Source: Marsupella aquatica (Eukaryota > Marchantiophyta). Taken from it: a stretch of DNA of 64,000 nucleotides. The notes below the pieces were generated by a model that was not told the DNA's origin, ran no database searches, and saw nothing but the letters and a program-made list of their open reading frames with translations. This document shows positions 35,993 through 47,444 of the stretch, piece by piece; within the stretch, counting starts at the first letter, position 1; every line of letters begins with the position of its first letter. A program made the position numbers and the translations under genes. The stretch lies in contig OZ316893.1 of the NCBI GenBank assembly GCA_973895155.1, forward strand, positions 22,630,001-22,694,000, given 5' to 3'.

Positions 35993-38630
35993 CTCAGGGG
36001 TTTCACTTCCACAAAAATGGGACATCACGTGCGACGAAGTATATTGTCAAGCGGTTGACATTGGGTCTTGACACCAAAGCTATCACTATTGGGTGCCAAA
36101 ACTATCTCCTTGTACCTGAGGATCACGGAGGGATGTTGTGAAGGCTGGTATACACCGGTTTATCCCCTTAACGCCAGACTATCATAGCAAGACTCTGTCA
36201 CACATCACCCAAGCTCGATCCCAAAGGACCAAGGTTGGGAATCAGCTCTTGCACTCATGATAGTTCTGGTGAGAAGGGGTCTTCATGTCGGGCCCATACA
36301 CATAAGGCCTAGCGCTACGGTGCGCATATGTCTATACGTATGCTTACTGCCATAGGTATGTTTCTATTCTGCCGCCGGAATGTACCCATAAACCAGTGAC
36401 TCTGACTGATTCCCGGCTTAGGGACTTCTAAGCCATTGCCCCACCACTCTGCCATTCCACTCTCAGCAATCAGAGTTATGACAGCCCTCACCCAACCCAC
36501 TTCAATGCACCCGGTACACCTCTCAGTGGCGCTGCTAGTCCCATCATACACTCAGATTGCCTCACACACACACACACATCCATGAGAGAAATGAGGCCTG
36601 AGAGGAAAACTCAATTAGATTCAATGATGTGCACAATAGTTCACTGAGAACACTTGATTTGAACAATAGTCCCAAAGGCTGTCTACTCCAGATTGCGACG
36701 TGCTCGCCCCGCAAGCCCCGTGCTTGCCATGCAAGCTCAATCCTGAACCTGAGCCCGGCTCACTCCAGATTGCGACGGCAGATTGGAATCGAACCAATCC
36801 CGTACTTGCCTTGCAAACTCAATCCTGAACTCAACCTCCTTCACTGCACTTCATTCTTGGGGGCACATACAGATCTCACACCTCCATTTCAGAATGTCAA
36901 GTTACGCATGCACAGTTGACTCGACTTCAAAGCTGGTACCAGGCCTAACGGCGATCTACCCCAGACTGCAATGAGGCCCGGCCTCATGCTTGCCCTGCAA
37001 GCTCAGCTCTGGCCATAAATCCCTTAACTAGTGCTCTCTACCAGACAAAGGCCGGGACTCCCCATGGATCACGTAGCTTTGCCAAACTGAACTGTAAATG
37101 CTCCTCCTGCTGCACCTTGATCAGTGTCTCAGCCTCCCTACTATGCTCATCGTAAATGCAATCAAAATCCTCCCCACAGTTTACAATCACCAATACATCA
37201 CCTATCACCAAGGCTCTGTATCGGGGGAAAAGAACCCAGTTGTGCTGCCCACTAGAAAGAGCCACAATCCAGCTCGCAAACCTGGCAAACCGTTGCTGTG
37301 AAGCTTGGCTTGCACAGAGCTCCTTCCTGATGCTCAGTCTACATGAGATCACACAACTGAAGTCCCCCGGCCCCCCCGTTGCCTCTACCGGGGGTCTGCC
37401 CTATATACTCTCATATTGAGCCCAAATGGGTGGATACTACGCTGCTGGAGCCCCGTCCCAGCCCTAACAGAGCCGCCACTATCTCTAACTACTGAACCCT
37501 AACTCGCAACTTTATTTCTATTTCGAATTGGCTATGTACTTCGGATTTGGCCCTCCTCCATGGTTTTTGCGAGCTTGCGCCTCCTCTCCCGATTTCTCTA
37601 TTCAACCATTTGCTGCGTGGATAGCAGCGTTGGAAGCGTCTTGAGCTCCTCTTTCCAACGAGGTCAATTATAGCCGATTTGGTCAAATACACAAAGAGTT
37701 ATGCCCCCGCAACCGAGAGAGGGTACTCACTGCTGCGCTAACCCGAGTTACATAGCTAACCCGAGTTCGGCTAACCAAGATATCCTATCTAGCCCGAGTA
37801 GAGCTAAACGGTGGCCTTTGGATAATCTGCTACCCGCTAGTCTGCTAGTCAGCTAGTCTGCTATCCGCTAGTCTGCTAGTCTACTAGTTGCTAGTCCGCT
37901 AGTCTGCTAGTCTGCTATCCTGCTAGCCGCTAGTCTGCTATCCGCTAGTCTGAGCCCGAACCCGAGCTGACCTATGCTAACCCGGGCCCGAGGTCAGGCT
38001 AACCCAAACTTGGGCTAAGCCTAAGTTGAAGCCGGGCTGACCTAAGCTAAGCCGTGGCCAAGCTTAGGTTAACCCGAAACCGAAGCCAAACCCGCTAATT
38101 CCGGCCACAAGTTAACCCGACACACTAATCAGGCCGTATCTTTCTTAATACACCTCCGTTTCCCGAGTGTTTTATATCGATTTTACTCGCCTTGACCAGA
38201 TCTTTCCAATGCTCTTTACAGATCCGGATTTGGCGACACATTGAAAGAGATACGATCGCCAACCACCTGCGACATATGATTGCCCTTATTCTTGCCATCT
38301 CGTTGATCGTTCTACAGTCTCACAGTTACTTACTGTGCACAGCATACCAATTCCATCGTATTATTGAATAAGGACCATGTCACCGGCGTCACATATATGG
38401 TCATTTTATTGATTCAAAGGGAAGACATAAGAATTTTTTGAGAAGAACAATAGGGTCTTTTAAATCAAAATTTGAGACTTATAAGAACATTAGGGTCCTT
38501 ATAACCAAAATTTTGGAATATTCCAACTTTATAGGGGTTGAAAAATAATTTTTTTCTTACATTTTAGGGGGTCTGAGGCCTAAAAATGTTGCAGGTGATG
38601 GGGAGGTATCCATATAGTGAGACCCCCGAG
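35993..38630 (+). mobile_element. hAT-type MITE, copy C, split by solo LTR 2
   Basis: The left end is CTCAGGGGTTTCACTTCC and the right end GTGAGACCCCCGAG. The 8-bp target duplication CATGTGGC is perfect at 35985-35992 and 38631-38638. The MITE itself is about 285 bp; the rest is the solo LTR inserted at 36045-38393 with its own 5-bp duplication. Confidence 0.92.
36045..38393 (-). mobile_element. Solo LTR 2 (2349 bp), same family as solo LTR 1, opposite orientation
   Basis: On the plus strand it begins TGTCAAGCGGTTGACATT and ends ACCGGCGTCACA. The target duplication TATAT is perfect (36040-36044 and 38394-38398). It aligns along its length with the reverse complement of 22447-24864. The main difference is an expanded GCTAGTCTGCTAGTC-type microsatellite at 37838-37965. 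A TATA-like box is on the minus strand near 37400. Confidence 0.92.
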
Positions 38631-38670
38631 CATGTGGCGTAGCCTGATTGGTTTTCACTAATCAACAAAA

Positions 38671-38920
38671 CTGGGGGCTCACTATATGAAGGGTCATACA
38701 TCACGTGCGACGGTTTGGGTCATTTATGGGCCCCTAAGTCACTTTCTATAAAGTTGTACGACACCAATAATGTGATGACACATATGCATTTTGCAATTAA
38801 AAAACCCTATATTTCCATAATTGACGACTTAATAAGTCTTCCGCCAAAACCATTTAAATGACCCTGTACTTTGTCGCACGTGATGTGCCACTTCCATGGA
38901 AGTGAACCCCCCCCCCCGAG
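38671..38920 (-). mobile_element. hAT-type MITE, copy D
   Basis: Termini CTGGGGGCTCACTATATG and AAGTGAACC(C)nGAG with a lengthened C run. The 8-bp target duplication CAACAAAA is perfect (38663-38670 and 38921-38928). It lies only 40 bp from copy C. Confidence 0.85.
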
Positions 38921-40404
38921 CAACAAAATAAAGATATGATCTGGTTTCCAAAATTTGAGAGTAGTATGATTGAGGTATCATGGTTGGAATTACCCTCAAT
39001 GTTTTGTTTCTAGTGACAGATAGACTGACCATGTGTTTTGAGAGGAGGTTTATTTGTGTCCGCAAGAATTCTGATCCATGGATCATGACTATAATTCCTC
39101 TCAAGGTTTGGAGGAGTAGATGGGGGATTTGAAAATCATTTAAAGCATGTAAATGGATTGGGATCATGGTTGGGATTTGGTTTGATGGTTTGCTCCAGTG
39201 TTGGGCGGGTATAGGGTTTTCCTTATGCCAGCCAAGTAAAGGTATAGTGGACATCCCTGGCCTGCAAGGTATGGTATTGGACTGGTATATAAGGTTCCCA
39301 AAAATCTTCAAAATATAGAGGTATATTAAAATGTAAATTCTTAAATTATAGACTAGATATAGTTATAGAGTTTAGATAGGAATATACTAGGGTAATAAGG
39401 GCATAGTTAAAGGTATAGTAAATTGAGACCTACATGTTAGGTATTGCTCTTAGTCTTGTGACTCTTGAGCTAACCACAACTAGGCTAACTCAGGTTAGGA
39501 CTTAGCTAAGTGTCACGTCGTCGGCTTCGGCCTTAACTCGGGCTTTGGCTTAGACGGGCACATCCTTCGTAACAATGAGGGTTCGGGCAAGGAGGGAAGC
39601 ATGTAATGCACCTAATTCGTGTAAACTAGCGCTAAGTGCGCCTACTGTTAGATACAGACACATCCTAGGTATGGTTTGTGTTCCAACGCCGGAACGTACC
39701 TTAGTCGATAGCAGGATCGACCCCGGCTTAAGGGCTTCTAAACCTTCGTGCTGTCCGCCTTCGATCCGGATTCGATGATACAGGTCCTCAACCCGTGCTC
39801 GCAACCATTTACCCGCAAGTTGCACCCTGTGCACGACTCGGGTAGTGCGTTCGGCTCGGCATTGTCGCCTATACACGAGATTCACACTTACATATACACG
39901 CACAAGCATACAATCTCGATTTACACAAAGGAAATAGTGGGAAAGGATTTTACTACAAAGGGGACATATGCGTACACTTGATTGACCCGACAGCCCTGGA
40001 GTGAACAGGTTCAAGGCCGAGGGTGTACACTACAACGGAGCCCGGCTCCGCACTCGCCCAGCAAGCTTAGTCCTACCCCCTCCCCTTGATACTCTTCCAC
40101 TCCCAGAGGTCGGGACTCCTCGCACATACCGCGGATGTCCAAGTTGAGACTAAAAATCCCCTGCCTCTACCGGGGGGTGCACTAAATACTAAGGGCCAAG
40201 GAACGGGGTGGCCTCCCGTCCGAAGATTGGCTGACTAAGGTCCTAACTAAGCTGACTGTCAGGCCGAAAAACGGTTGTGTCTTATTAGAAGATCCTAATC
40301 TACGCAGGCTGGACAACATGGCAGTGCTGCTGTAACTAAGGCAGGTGCCTGTCCCAATAGCCTGACTTAGCTATTCCTAACCCTATTCTATTCCTACTCC
40401 GTCG

Positions 40405-42985
40405 CTAATGTCTGGCACGCTTGCCAGAGCCGCCCAAGTGGGAGCGGTCATCCCGCTGCTTGCAAAGTCTGTCGTTGTCCGACTTGAGGAGCTGGACTTG
40501 GTCTAGCAGAGATTCGTTCTCTCGCTTTGCCGCGTCTGTCTCCTCCGCTACCTCCTGGCATGCCTCCTCCAGCTGCTGGGCGTCGCTCGTCAGCTTGCCC
40601 ACCAACTGGTCCTGCTTCTCGGCTTCAGTTTGAAGCCGCGCTACTTCGGCTTGTAGCATGGCTATCTCCGTAGTGTCCCGCTGGGCCCGTTCTTCGGCCT
40701 CCTCCAAGTCTTTCTGCCAGATGACAGTTTGATTCTTCAAATTGTCAATCTGGGACCGAAGCCGTGAAATCTCGGCCTCATTCCCAGCCTTGGCCTGTTC
40801 GGCTAGGGCGGTAAGGGCATGCGCCTTTGCTAACAACTCATCGGCGGCTGCAACCTTGGGTTGTAGTTGCAAAAGCTCAGCCTCTTGAGTTGCCACTTTG
40901 TTCTTTAAGTATACGGACTCCACCCGGTACCGCTCTATCCTCTGAAGGGCCTCTGACTGGGCTCGACCTGCCTTTACTGCGGCAACTAACTCCTGATTGA
41001 AGAAACAGGCTACCTTCCGGGCCATGAACTCCCCAGTATCCCGGGCAATCTGTTGAGAGAAATCTCCCAAAAGCCCGTTCAGAAATGTACCTGGTACGAA
41101 GAGTTCCGGGTGGTCCAGGTTGTGCCTGTCCGGATTTGGGCATGGGCAGACGTCAACACGTGCGGGGGCCGGGGTAGTGACATCCAGCCCTGGAGACGTA
41201 GTGTTGGAAGGGGCTGGAGTGTCCTCCTCCAGCAACGTCCGGTCCTCTAGAATAACCCCCAGTGGGTCTTTGGGAAACCCAGGCTCGAGTAAGGCCTCAG
41301 CGGTCTCGACTTTTGTACTTGGCCCGGCCTGGTTGATCGTATCTACGGCTGCGATTACCGACCCATCCGGTACCTCCTTGGCCACGGCTACAGCTACCTG
41401 TGGGGGTGGGGTGGGTGAAGCATGCGTGGCCGTTGGACTTCGGGCCTCGGGTTGGGGCCGTCTCTCCAAGGCCGGGAAAACCCACCTAGCTGGAACCAGT
41501 TTAGTTACGTTGACACGGGGAAGGGTTTGTTGATCAAACCGGGCATACCACTCAAGAATGATCTCGATGTGGCTTGCGAAACACGCCTTTCCGCCAATGT
41601 ATAGCGTCTTTCTTCGCCGCTCCATCTCTTCATGGAATTTCTTAGCAAAGTACGATGCCCACCTCCTAGGTCGATAGTTCTCGACCTGGATAACCTGGGC
41701 AAGAGAAGATCTCACCCCGGGGTTCCATCATGTGGAGGGCGTACCATTGGAACTCCAGTCGCTCAGCTATCTCGGGGATGAGGCAAGTCCTCATCACAAA
41801 CCCGTTGTCCACTGATCCCTCAGAGGGAAAACCCGAGGATTGGTACTTGGCTCCCTTGCCCCCGAGAGCCCGTGATTCGATGCGGTAGTCACCTTCGGGT
41901 AACCCAAAGATCATCTTGAGCCTTTCTTCCGTGAGGGACATATTCCTTCCCCGTAGCCGAGTATGTTGACGGGCATCGTCATAATTCTTGACGAATTCCG
42001 TCTTATCATCCCCGTAGTACTTGCAAGTGTTCCAGGGGAGAGAGGTGAGGTGCTCGAATCCCTGAGTTTTTAGGTACACCGCATGCTTGGGATGGAGGAT
42101 GTTTTTATGCACGTTTTCCCCCATGCGGTGCATGGTCACCTTGGCCGTGGCTACCGTGACCATGGGTAACCCGGATGCAACAGCGGGCTCCTTCCTCTTC
42201 TTTCCCCGTGACTGGCTCGGGGAGGGTGACACCTCCCCATCCTCTTGATCGGGTATAGGTAATGCCACCGCCGTTGGTATTGGTGTCGGGGTGGCCACGG
42301 TCACCGCGTTGTCTGCTAGAGCCGCTCCTCGGGGCCGCCTGAGCAAAGGAGGGGTAGCCTCATCGTCGTCGCTAAGGTCCACAACGTTGATGATGGAGCG
42401 CACTTGCACTGGCGGGACGATCAGTGGTGGGGGTTGGCTAGGCTGAGGCTGAGTCTGAAGCTGAGCCTGAGCCTACATTGGCCCGGGTACGGGTATGGGG
42501 TCGACTGGCCCGGCGCCGGTGGTTGAGGGTCTAGTTCCCATGAAGTTCTGCAGGTGCTGGCAGAGTAGCTCCGAAGCAAGTACAAAGGGCCTTGGAGACT
42601 GGGTAGTGCTGAACGTGTTGTTGATGCTAGCCTGGACCCGAGCAGGGATGTGGTCGAAGTGATGCCGTTGCAAGTCGATCGTGCCCGGGATATTGAAGAC
42701 TTCGTCCAGAAGTCGAAGCAAAGCTTCCCAAAACCCGATATATTTGTCTCCATTGAAGAAATACCCTACTACCTCTGCTGGTCGGTAAAGCTCGCTCTGA
42801 GACGGGTAGCCAAAGTTAAAGATACAATGGTGTCGTGTTGCTAGGCGGATGGCTCTCTCGTACTCGCATTCGATTTTGAATTGGCGCGGGTTGGCGTGTT
42901 CCAATGAGTCGGCCAAGTGTCTTCCGGTAGATAGGAACTGCATCCAGAATCGTAGGGCCGAACTGGAGAGGATCGTGTGCGACAT
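40405..42985 (-). pseudogene. LTR-embedded gene for a coiled-coil protein of plant retroelement type
   Basis: Read from ATG 42985 the frame runs to 41666 apart from one TAG at 42473-42475, which sits at the head of a CAG-rich stretch and so is probably a former CAG. A one-base frame change near 41700 leads into the last 436 codons. Intact, it would be about 860 aa. The N-terminal part has FFNGDKYIGFWEALLRLLDEVF. The middle has EFVKNYDDARQHTRLRGRNM...LKMIFGLPEGDYR, reminiscent of the plant retroelement domain annotated as Transposase_32. Next come a Pro/Ala-rich linker and a long C-terminal coiled coil (last ~190 residues). No protease, RT or integrase motif. Function unknown; a gag-like structural or accessory role is inference. 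Confidence 0.6.
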
Positions 42986-43082
42986 TCAGAGGAGAAAGCA
43001 GTGACGACTAAAAGGGAGAGAGTTGGGGTCGAAGCTGGCGTGTGGACTGAATGACTGGTGCACTTGCAAAGGATCGGCCCCC

Positions 43083-43089
43083 TTTTATA
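43083..43089 (-). promoter_or_regulatory. TATA box of the LTR-embedded gene
   Basis: Minus strand GGGTATAAAAGGGGG, about 100 bp upstream of ATG 42985. The spacing allows a transcription start near 43055 and a leader of about 70 nt. It is distinct from the LTR's own TATA-like box near 40180. Confidence 0.6.
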
Positions 43090-43462
43090 CCCTGAGAGCT
43101 CGTCGATCACCCAAAGCCTTCTCATTGCTTATAGGCCGAACCTCTCACGCTTGCAGTGTACCGGCTACTCCGCCGGTCCGAGTCAGCGCGTGACAGTGGC
43201 CGCCTCCCGAAGTTTGTTATACGGACCCGAGGGGCGGGGCAGGGGGCCCATTACACGATCGCAACCTGGGCGTGCGAATAGCGACGCGCCGCCAGCCCGA
43301 ACATGAATTCCCTTTATTGACTAATGATTTTCTACTCATAATGGCTACCTAAATATTGTCGTTATGCTAATGATAGCGGCCTAAGATACCCCTAACGCGC
43401 GTGCTAAGCATGGTTTAGGCAGAATCACTCATTACTCGCCGTACCGGCGGCGTCACACTAAG

Positions 43463-43669
43463 GTTAGCGGTAGTGCTGTTGTGTATATAGCCAGGGCTGG
43501 TGCCAGTCCCTGGTGGATCTTCAATTCATTGTTGGAGTTGAGCAAGAGAGAAGTAAAGGCTTGTGGACGTAGCCTCGGTCATGAGGTGAACCATAGACTC
43601 ACTGTGTTGACTACTTTGTATGGTGTTCTCATGTGCATGGTGTCTTGGGATAGGGATTATCCCCAACAA
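43463..43669 (+). repeat. Copia 5' LTR, distal part
   Basis: Continues the LTR that starts at 39435-39510 and ends ATTATCCCCAACA. A GTATATAG box lies near 43482. 43510-43669 is nearly identical to 55190-55359, the 3' LTR remnant. Confidence 0.85.
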
Positions 43670-43671
43670 GT

Positions 43672-43683
43672 GGTATCAGAGCA
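43672..43683 (+). promoter_or_regulatory. Copia primer binding site
   Basis: TGGTATCAGAGC, two bases after the LTR end, is the standard plant Copia primer site complementary to the 3' end of initiator tRNA-Met. Confidence 0.9.
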
Positions 43684-43787
43684 TGTCAGGGAGGTGACAT
43701 CGTGGTGACAAGAGTTTTCTTGGTGCGGCGTGCAGTGGAGGAAGTTGTTCTACTATCAGAGCTGTTGATAGTTGGGAAGAAGAGAGA

Positions 43788-44130
43788 TGGCAAGATTTGG
43801 AGGAGTGAAGTTTGAGGTGGAGAAGTACGACAGCCGTACTGATTACTTGCTATGGGAGAAGCAAGTAAAGGGTGTTCTTCATGCCATGGGCTTAGATCAT
43901 CTGCTCTCTATGCGAGAGCAGTATGATGGAGAGGAGGAGATTTCTATGAAGTAGTGGAGACGGGAGCAGGTGATTGCTGTCAATGCGGTGATACTTTACC
44001 TCAAGCCGCATATAATCAAGAAGCTAGATGATTATGCGGATTGCGCATCACTCTTCAAGGCCACATGAAGAGAGATTGTCGGGTAAAGAACAGCTAATGC
44101 GGCATCCAGCGCACATGAGGTAGATTTACT
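43788..44130 (+). pseudogene. Copia gag remnant
   Basis: Starts MARFGGVKFEVEKYD with the Trp-containing YLLWEKQVKGVL typical of Copia gag N-termini. A TAG follows at about codon 61. Then an internal deletion joins to a zinc-knuckle remnant (CHMKRDC near 44060). Most of gag is missing. Confidence 0.75.
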
Positions 44131-44189
44131 CGATGATGATATTTTGTGATGCCATTACTTTGCCCTCAACGTAGTATCACATTAGGGAG

Positions 44190-45470
44190 ATGATGGTTGG
44201 ATACTAGATAGTGTTTGTAACTTTCACATTTGCTATAGGAGAGAGTTTTTCAGTTCTTACACAGTTTCCAACGGTTCAGTGTGGATGGGAAATGGAATCC
44301 CATGCCAAGTAGTTGGACTTGGATCTGTGAGATTACAGATGTTTGATGGTGTTGTAAGAACAATGTGGAATGTGAGACATATTCCTGGCATAATGAAAAA
44401 TCTGATTTCACTTGGAATGTTAGAAGAAAATGGCCATTAGTGGAGTTTTGCTAATGGTGTCCTTTAGGTTTCAACCGGTACTAAGGTTGTGTTGAAGGGA
44501 AAGAGGCACAAAAATCTTTATGTTTTGGAGGGCAGAGTAGTACATGTGATGAAGCCAATATAACCTTATCTCATAAAGAGACGGCCTGGCTGTGGCACTT
44601 CCGGCTAGGTCACATGAGTGAAAAAGGTTTGGCTGTACTTCTAAAAAGAGGTTTGATTTCTAATTTGCAGTCTAGTAAGTTAGATTTATGTGAGCATTGT
44701 GTGCTTGGGAAGCAGCACAAGAAACCCTTTGGAGTTGGAACTCACACCAGCAAGGAGGTACTTGAGTATGTACATAGTGATGTGTGGGGACCAACCCCTA
44801 CTCCCTCACACTCTGGATGGTTATACTATGTCACGTTCATAGATGATTACTCAAGGTATGTGTGGATCTACTTTCTCCATAACAAGTCTGATGTTTTTGC
44901 CACATTTAAGGAGTGGAAAGCCCAAGTTGAGAATCAGACTGGTAACAAGGTGAGATATCTTCGATCGGATAATGGCAATGAATATGGTTCCGGGGAATCT
45001 GGAACGTACTGTAAGGAGCAGGGGATTACACGCCATCTCACAACAAGTTATACTCCTAAGCAAAATGGTGTTTCTAAGAGGCTCAACCGAACACTATTGG
45101 AATGCTCGAGGAGTATGTTGAGTCAATCATGCTCACCACATGAGTTTTGGGCTGAAGTTGTCAACACTACAGCTTATTTGGTAAATTTCTCTCCATCAAG
45201 TTCTATTGGATTCAAGACGCCATTTGAAATGAGGTACGGGCGTCCAGCAGATTACTCACATTTGAGGATTTTTGGATGTGATGCTTATGTGCTTACACCT
45301 TCCCAGCTTCGATCCAAGTTGGAGTCCTAGTCGAAGAAGTGCATTTTCCTTGGCTATCAGAAAGGTGTGAAGGGTTACTTATAGGTTATGGGATCCAGTG
45401 ACCTGTAAGCTAATTGTCAGTAGAGATGTGTCCTTTAATGAATCCAGATCATCAAAGGAGGGGGAGAATT
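44190..45470 (+). pseudogene. Copia protease remnant and integrase
   Basis: The protease site reads WLDSVCNFHI where DSGAS.H would be expected. The integrase region has the zinc motif (WHFRLGHM...LCEHCVLGKQ), then the core with HSDVWGP, LRSDNGNEY and NGVSKRLNRTL. In active Copia integrases the last motif is NG-x-x-E-R, so the third catalytic acid is Lys here. A TAG ends the frame at 45330. A catalytically dead copy. Confidence 0.85.
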
Positions 45471-45559
45471 CTCAAGGCTCTCATACTGACGAGAGAAAAT
45501 CTCTCATCCCGGACCGGGTTGAGGGAGAGATTAATCATGATGATGTTCATGACAGGAGA

Positions 45560-46699
45560 GATGGAGAAGCTCCGGGTATGGAGCTGGTTTCTATGATGGA
45601 ACAAGAGGAGCAGATTGTTCCTGGGGTACCTCAAATTCAGCCAGCAGCAGCAACAGATCAGCATGAATCATCTACTAGAAGAACTTCCAGTCATTCTACT
45701 AGAGCTCCTACTAGGTATGGTCAATGGGCAGACTCATCTAAGCTAGATGATATCAACATTGCACCTGATGATGATGATATGGCTTTGATCTTGGAAGAAG
45801 GAGAGCCTTCTTCGTACAATGAGGCTTGTGCTTCAGAGCAAAAGCATGAGCGGAATGCAGCAATGCAGAGGGAGTTGCAATCTTTGAGTGACAACAAGAC
45901 ATGGGAGCTAGTGGAGCTTCGAAGAGGTCAGCAAGTGGTGGACAGCAAGTGGATTTGCAAGTTGAAGGACAGTTCTTCAGAGGGTGGAGACAAGATCTAC
46001 AAGGCAAGGCTTGTTGCCAAGGGATTCACATAGGAGAAAGGAATGGATTACAATGAGGTCTTTTCACCGATGGCTAAGTATTCCACAATTCGGATCTTGC
46101 GTTAGCTTGTTGTGTTTTTTGGTCTGGTGATGGATCAGATGGACATTGTTACTGCTTTTCTCTATGGCAACTTGGAAGAGATGATCTTCATGAGACAGCC
46201 AGTAGGCTTTATGAAGAAGAGCCAAGAGAATTTAGTTTGAAGATTGCTCAAGTCCTTGTATGGATTGAAGCAAGCTCCTAGAGAGTGGAACAAGCGGTTT
46301 GATGATTTCATGCTTGCTCAAGGTTTTACAAGGATGATGTATGATCCTTGTGTGTATACAAAATGAGTCAAAAATGATGTGTTTGGTTTCATCATTCTGG
46401 TTCTCTATGTGGATGACATGCTGATTGTGGCTTAAGATCAATCTGAGGTTGACAGACTCAAGGCAAAATTGAGTTTTGAATTCAGGATGAAGGATCTTAG
46501 GAATGGAGATTTTTAGGAACTCTGATACTGGACAGTTGTGCTTGAATCAAGGCAAGTATGCGAGGAAGGTACTTGCACGATTCAACATGCCTTGGAGGAT
46601 TGTAAGCCAGTGAGAATTCCTTTAGCCTCACATTTCAAGTTATCATTGGCTTTCTCTCCTACGGATGCTGTGGAGAAAGGTTTGATGGCTAAGATTCCT
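45560..46699 (+). pseudogene. Copia reverse transcriptase, cut by CACTA-2
   Basis: Begins with a linker and then HERNAAMQRELQSLSDNKTW, KARLVAKGFT, VFSPMAKYSTIR, MDIVTAFLYGNL, SLYGLKQAPREW and the active-site LYVDDMLIV. Stops interrupt it near 46031, 46102, 46238, 46364 and 46434. It ends at the CACTA-2 terminus within the start of the RNase H region. Dead. Confidence 0.87.
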
Positions 46700-46754
46700 C
46701 ACTAGTACATTTTTGGCAATTTTCAATACTCCTTTTGAGCCAAACGTCACCCAT

Positions 46755-47170
46755 CCCATGACGAACACTTCGGACAATATTCGATGTGCCCTGCAATGTA
46801 TTTTCCGATCCTGATCCCATCGGACCTGCCAATTCTGATATAAAACCCATCGCATGTCCCGTCGTACTACTATCGGACAGTCTCCGATGCTAAACATATC
46901 GGAAACTATGTCGCCATGACCGCATAATGCGTTCGAACCTTAATGCATCGCAAGATGTTTGCGTTGGTAGTTGTATTGGACGGGGACCATCATGGAATGC
47001 ATCGGATATTTATGTCCGTTGGGTTTAGGGTCGGATATTTTGTGCGTAAAAAGTTATGTCAGACATTGTCCATCGGATGTTGGATCGGATACCTCGTCAA
47101 CAAAGGAGGAGAAGGTGTCCGTTGTGGAGAGGATCGAAAATGTGTGTCCGATGGGTTTTAGATGGAATAG
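46755..47170. promoter_or_regulatory. Subterminal motif cluster of CACTA-2
   Basis: Many copies of a CATCGGA/TCCGATG core in both orientations (for example near 46828, 46874, 46887, 46999, 47073, 47084, 47119 and 47145). The sequence differs from the CACTA-1 motif but occupies the same position. Confidence 0.68.
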
Positions 47171-47444
47171 TCCATAGTTGGGAGTATCGGAAAGTCTGGT
47201 TTCTATTTTTAGAAGGTGCGATCAAAATCCAATGGCTTTTTCATGGGACGGTCAATGGGACATAAGGCGGGGGGGTTCTTAGGAAGGGTATATAAGGTAA
47301 GGACACTTCTATATATAACCAAGAGATTTTGGGCATGTGCATACCATGACAATTAAAGAAGTAATGATGCCAACTTTTATATTGCTGATTAAAAAAAACA
47401 TGAAGGTGGTGTGGTTGGGGGGGCCTAGCTACATACAAAATATA

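Larger units (their letters stand above)
39511..43457 (-). mobile_element. 3.9-kb LTR-like element carrying its own gene, inside the Copia 5' LTR
   Basis: On the plus strand it begins TGTCACGTCGTCGG and ends CGGCGTCACA. The perfect target duplication CTAAG (39506-39510 and 43458-43462) and the shared termini TGTGACGCC...CGTGACA put it with the two solo LTRs. Its last 0.9 kb (39511-40400) also resembles their 3' half, for example CCGGTAGAGGCAG(G/C)GGG on the minus strand and the GGAA(C/T)GTACC...CCCGGCTTA.GG block. I see no direct repeat between its two ends, so it is not a small two-LTR element. It reads best as a solo LTR that contains a protein-coding gene upstream of the LTR promoter. Confidence 0.75.

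Noticed and set aside
22447-38393. A single 16-kb transposon bounded by 2.4-kb inverted repeats
   Set aside because: Each repeat has its own perfect 5-bp target duplication (GCCAC and TATAT) and TG...CA ends, so they are two independent solo LTRs.
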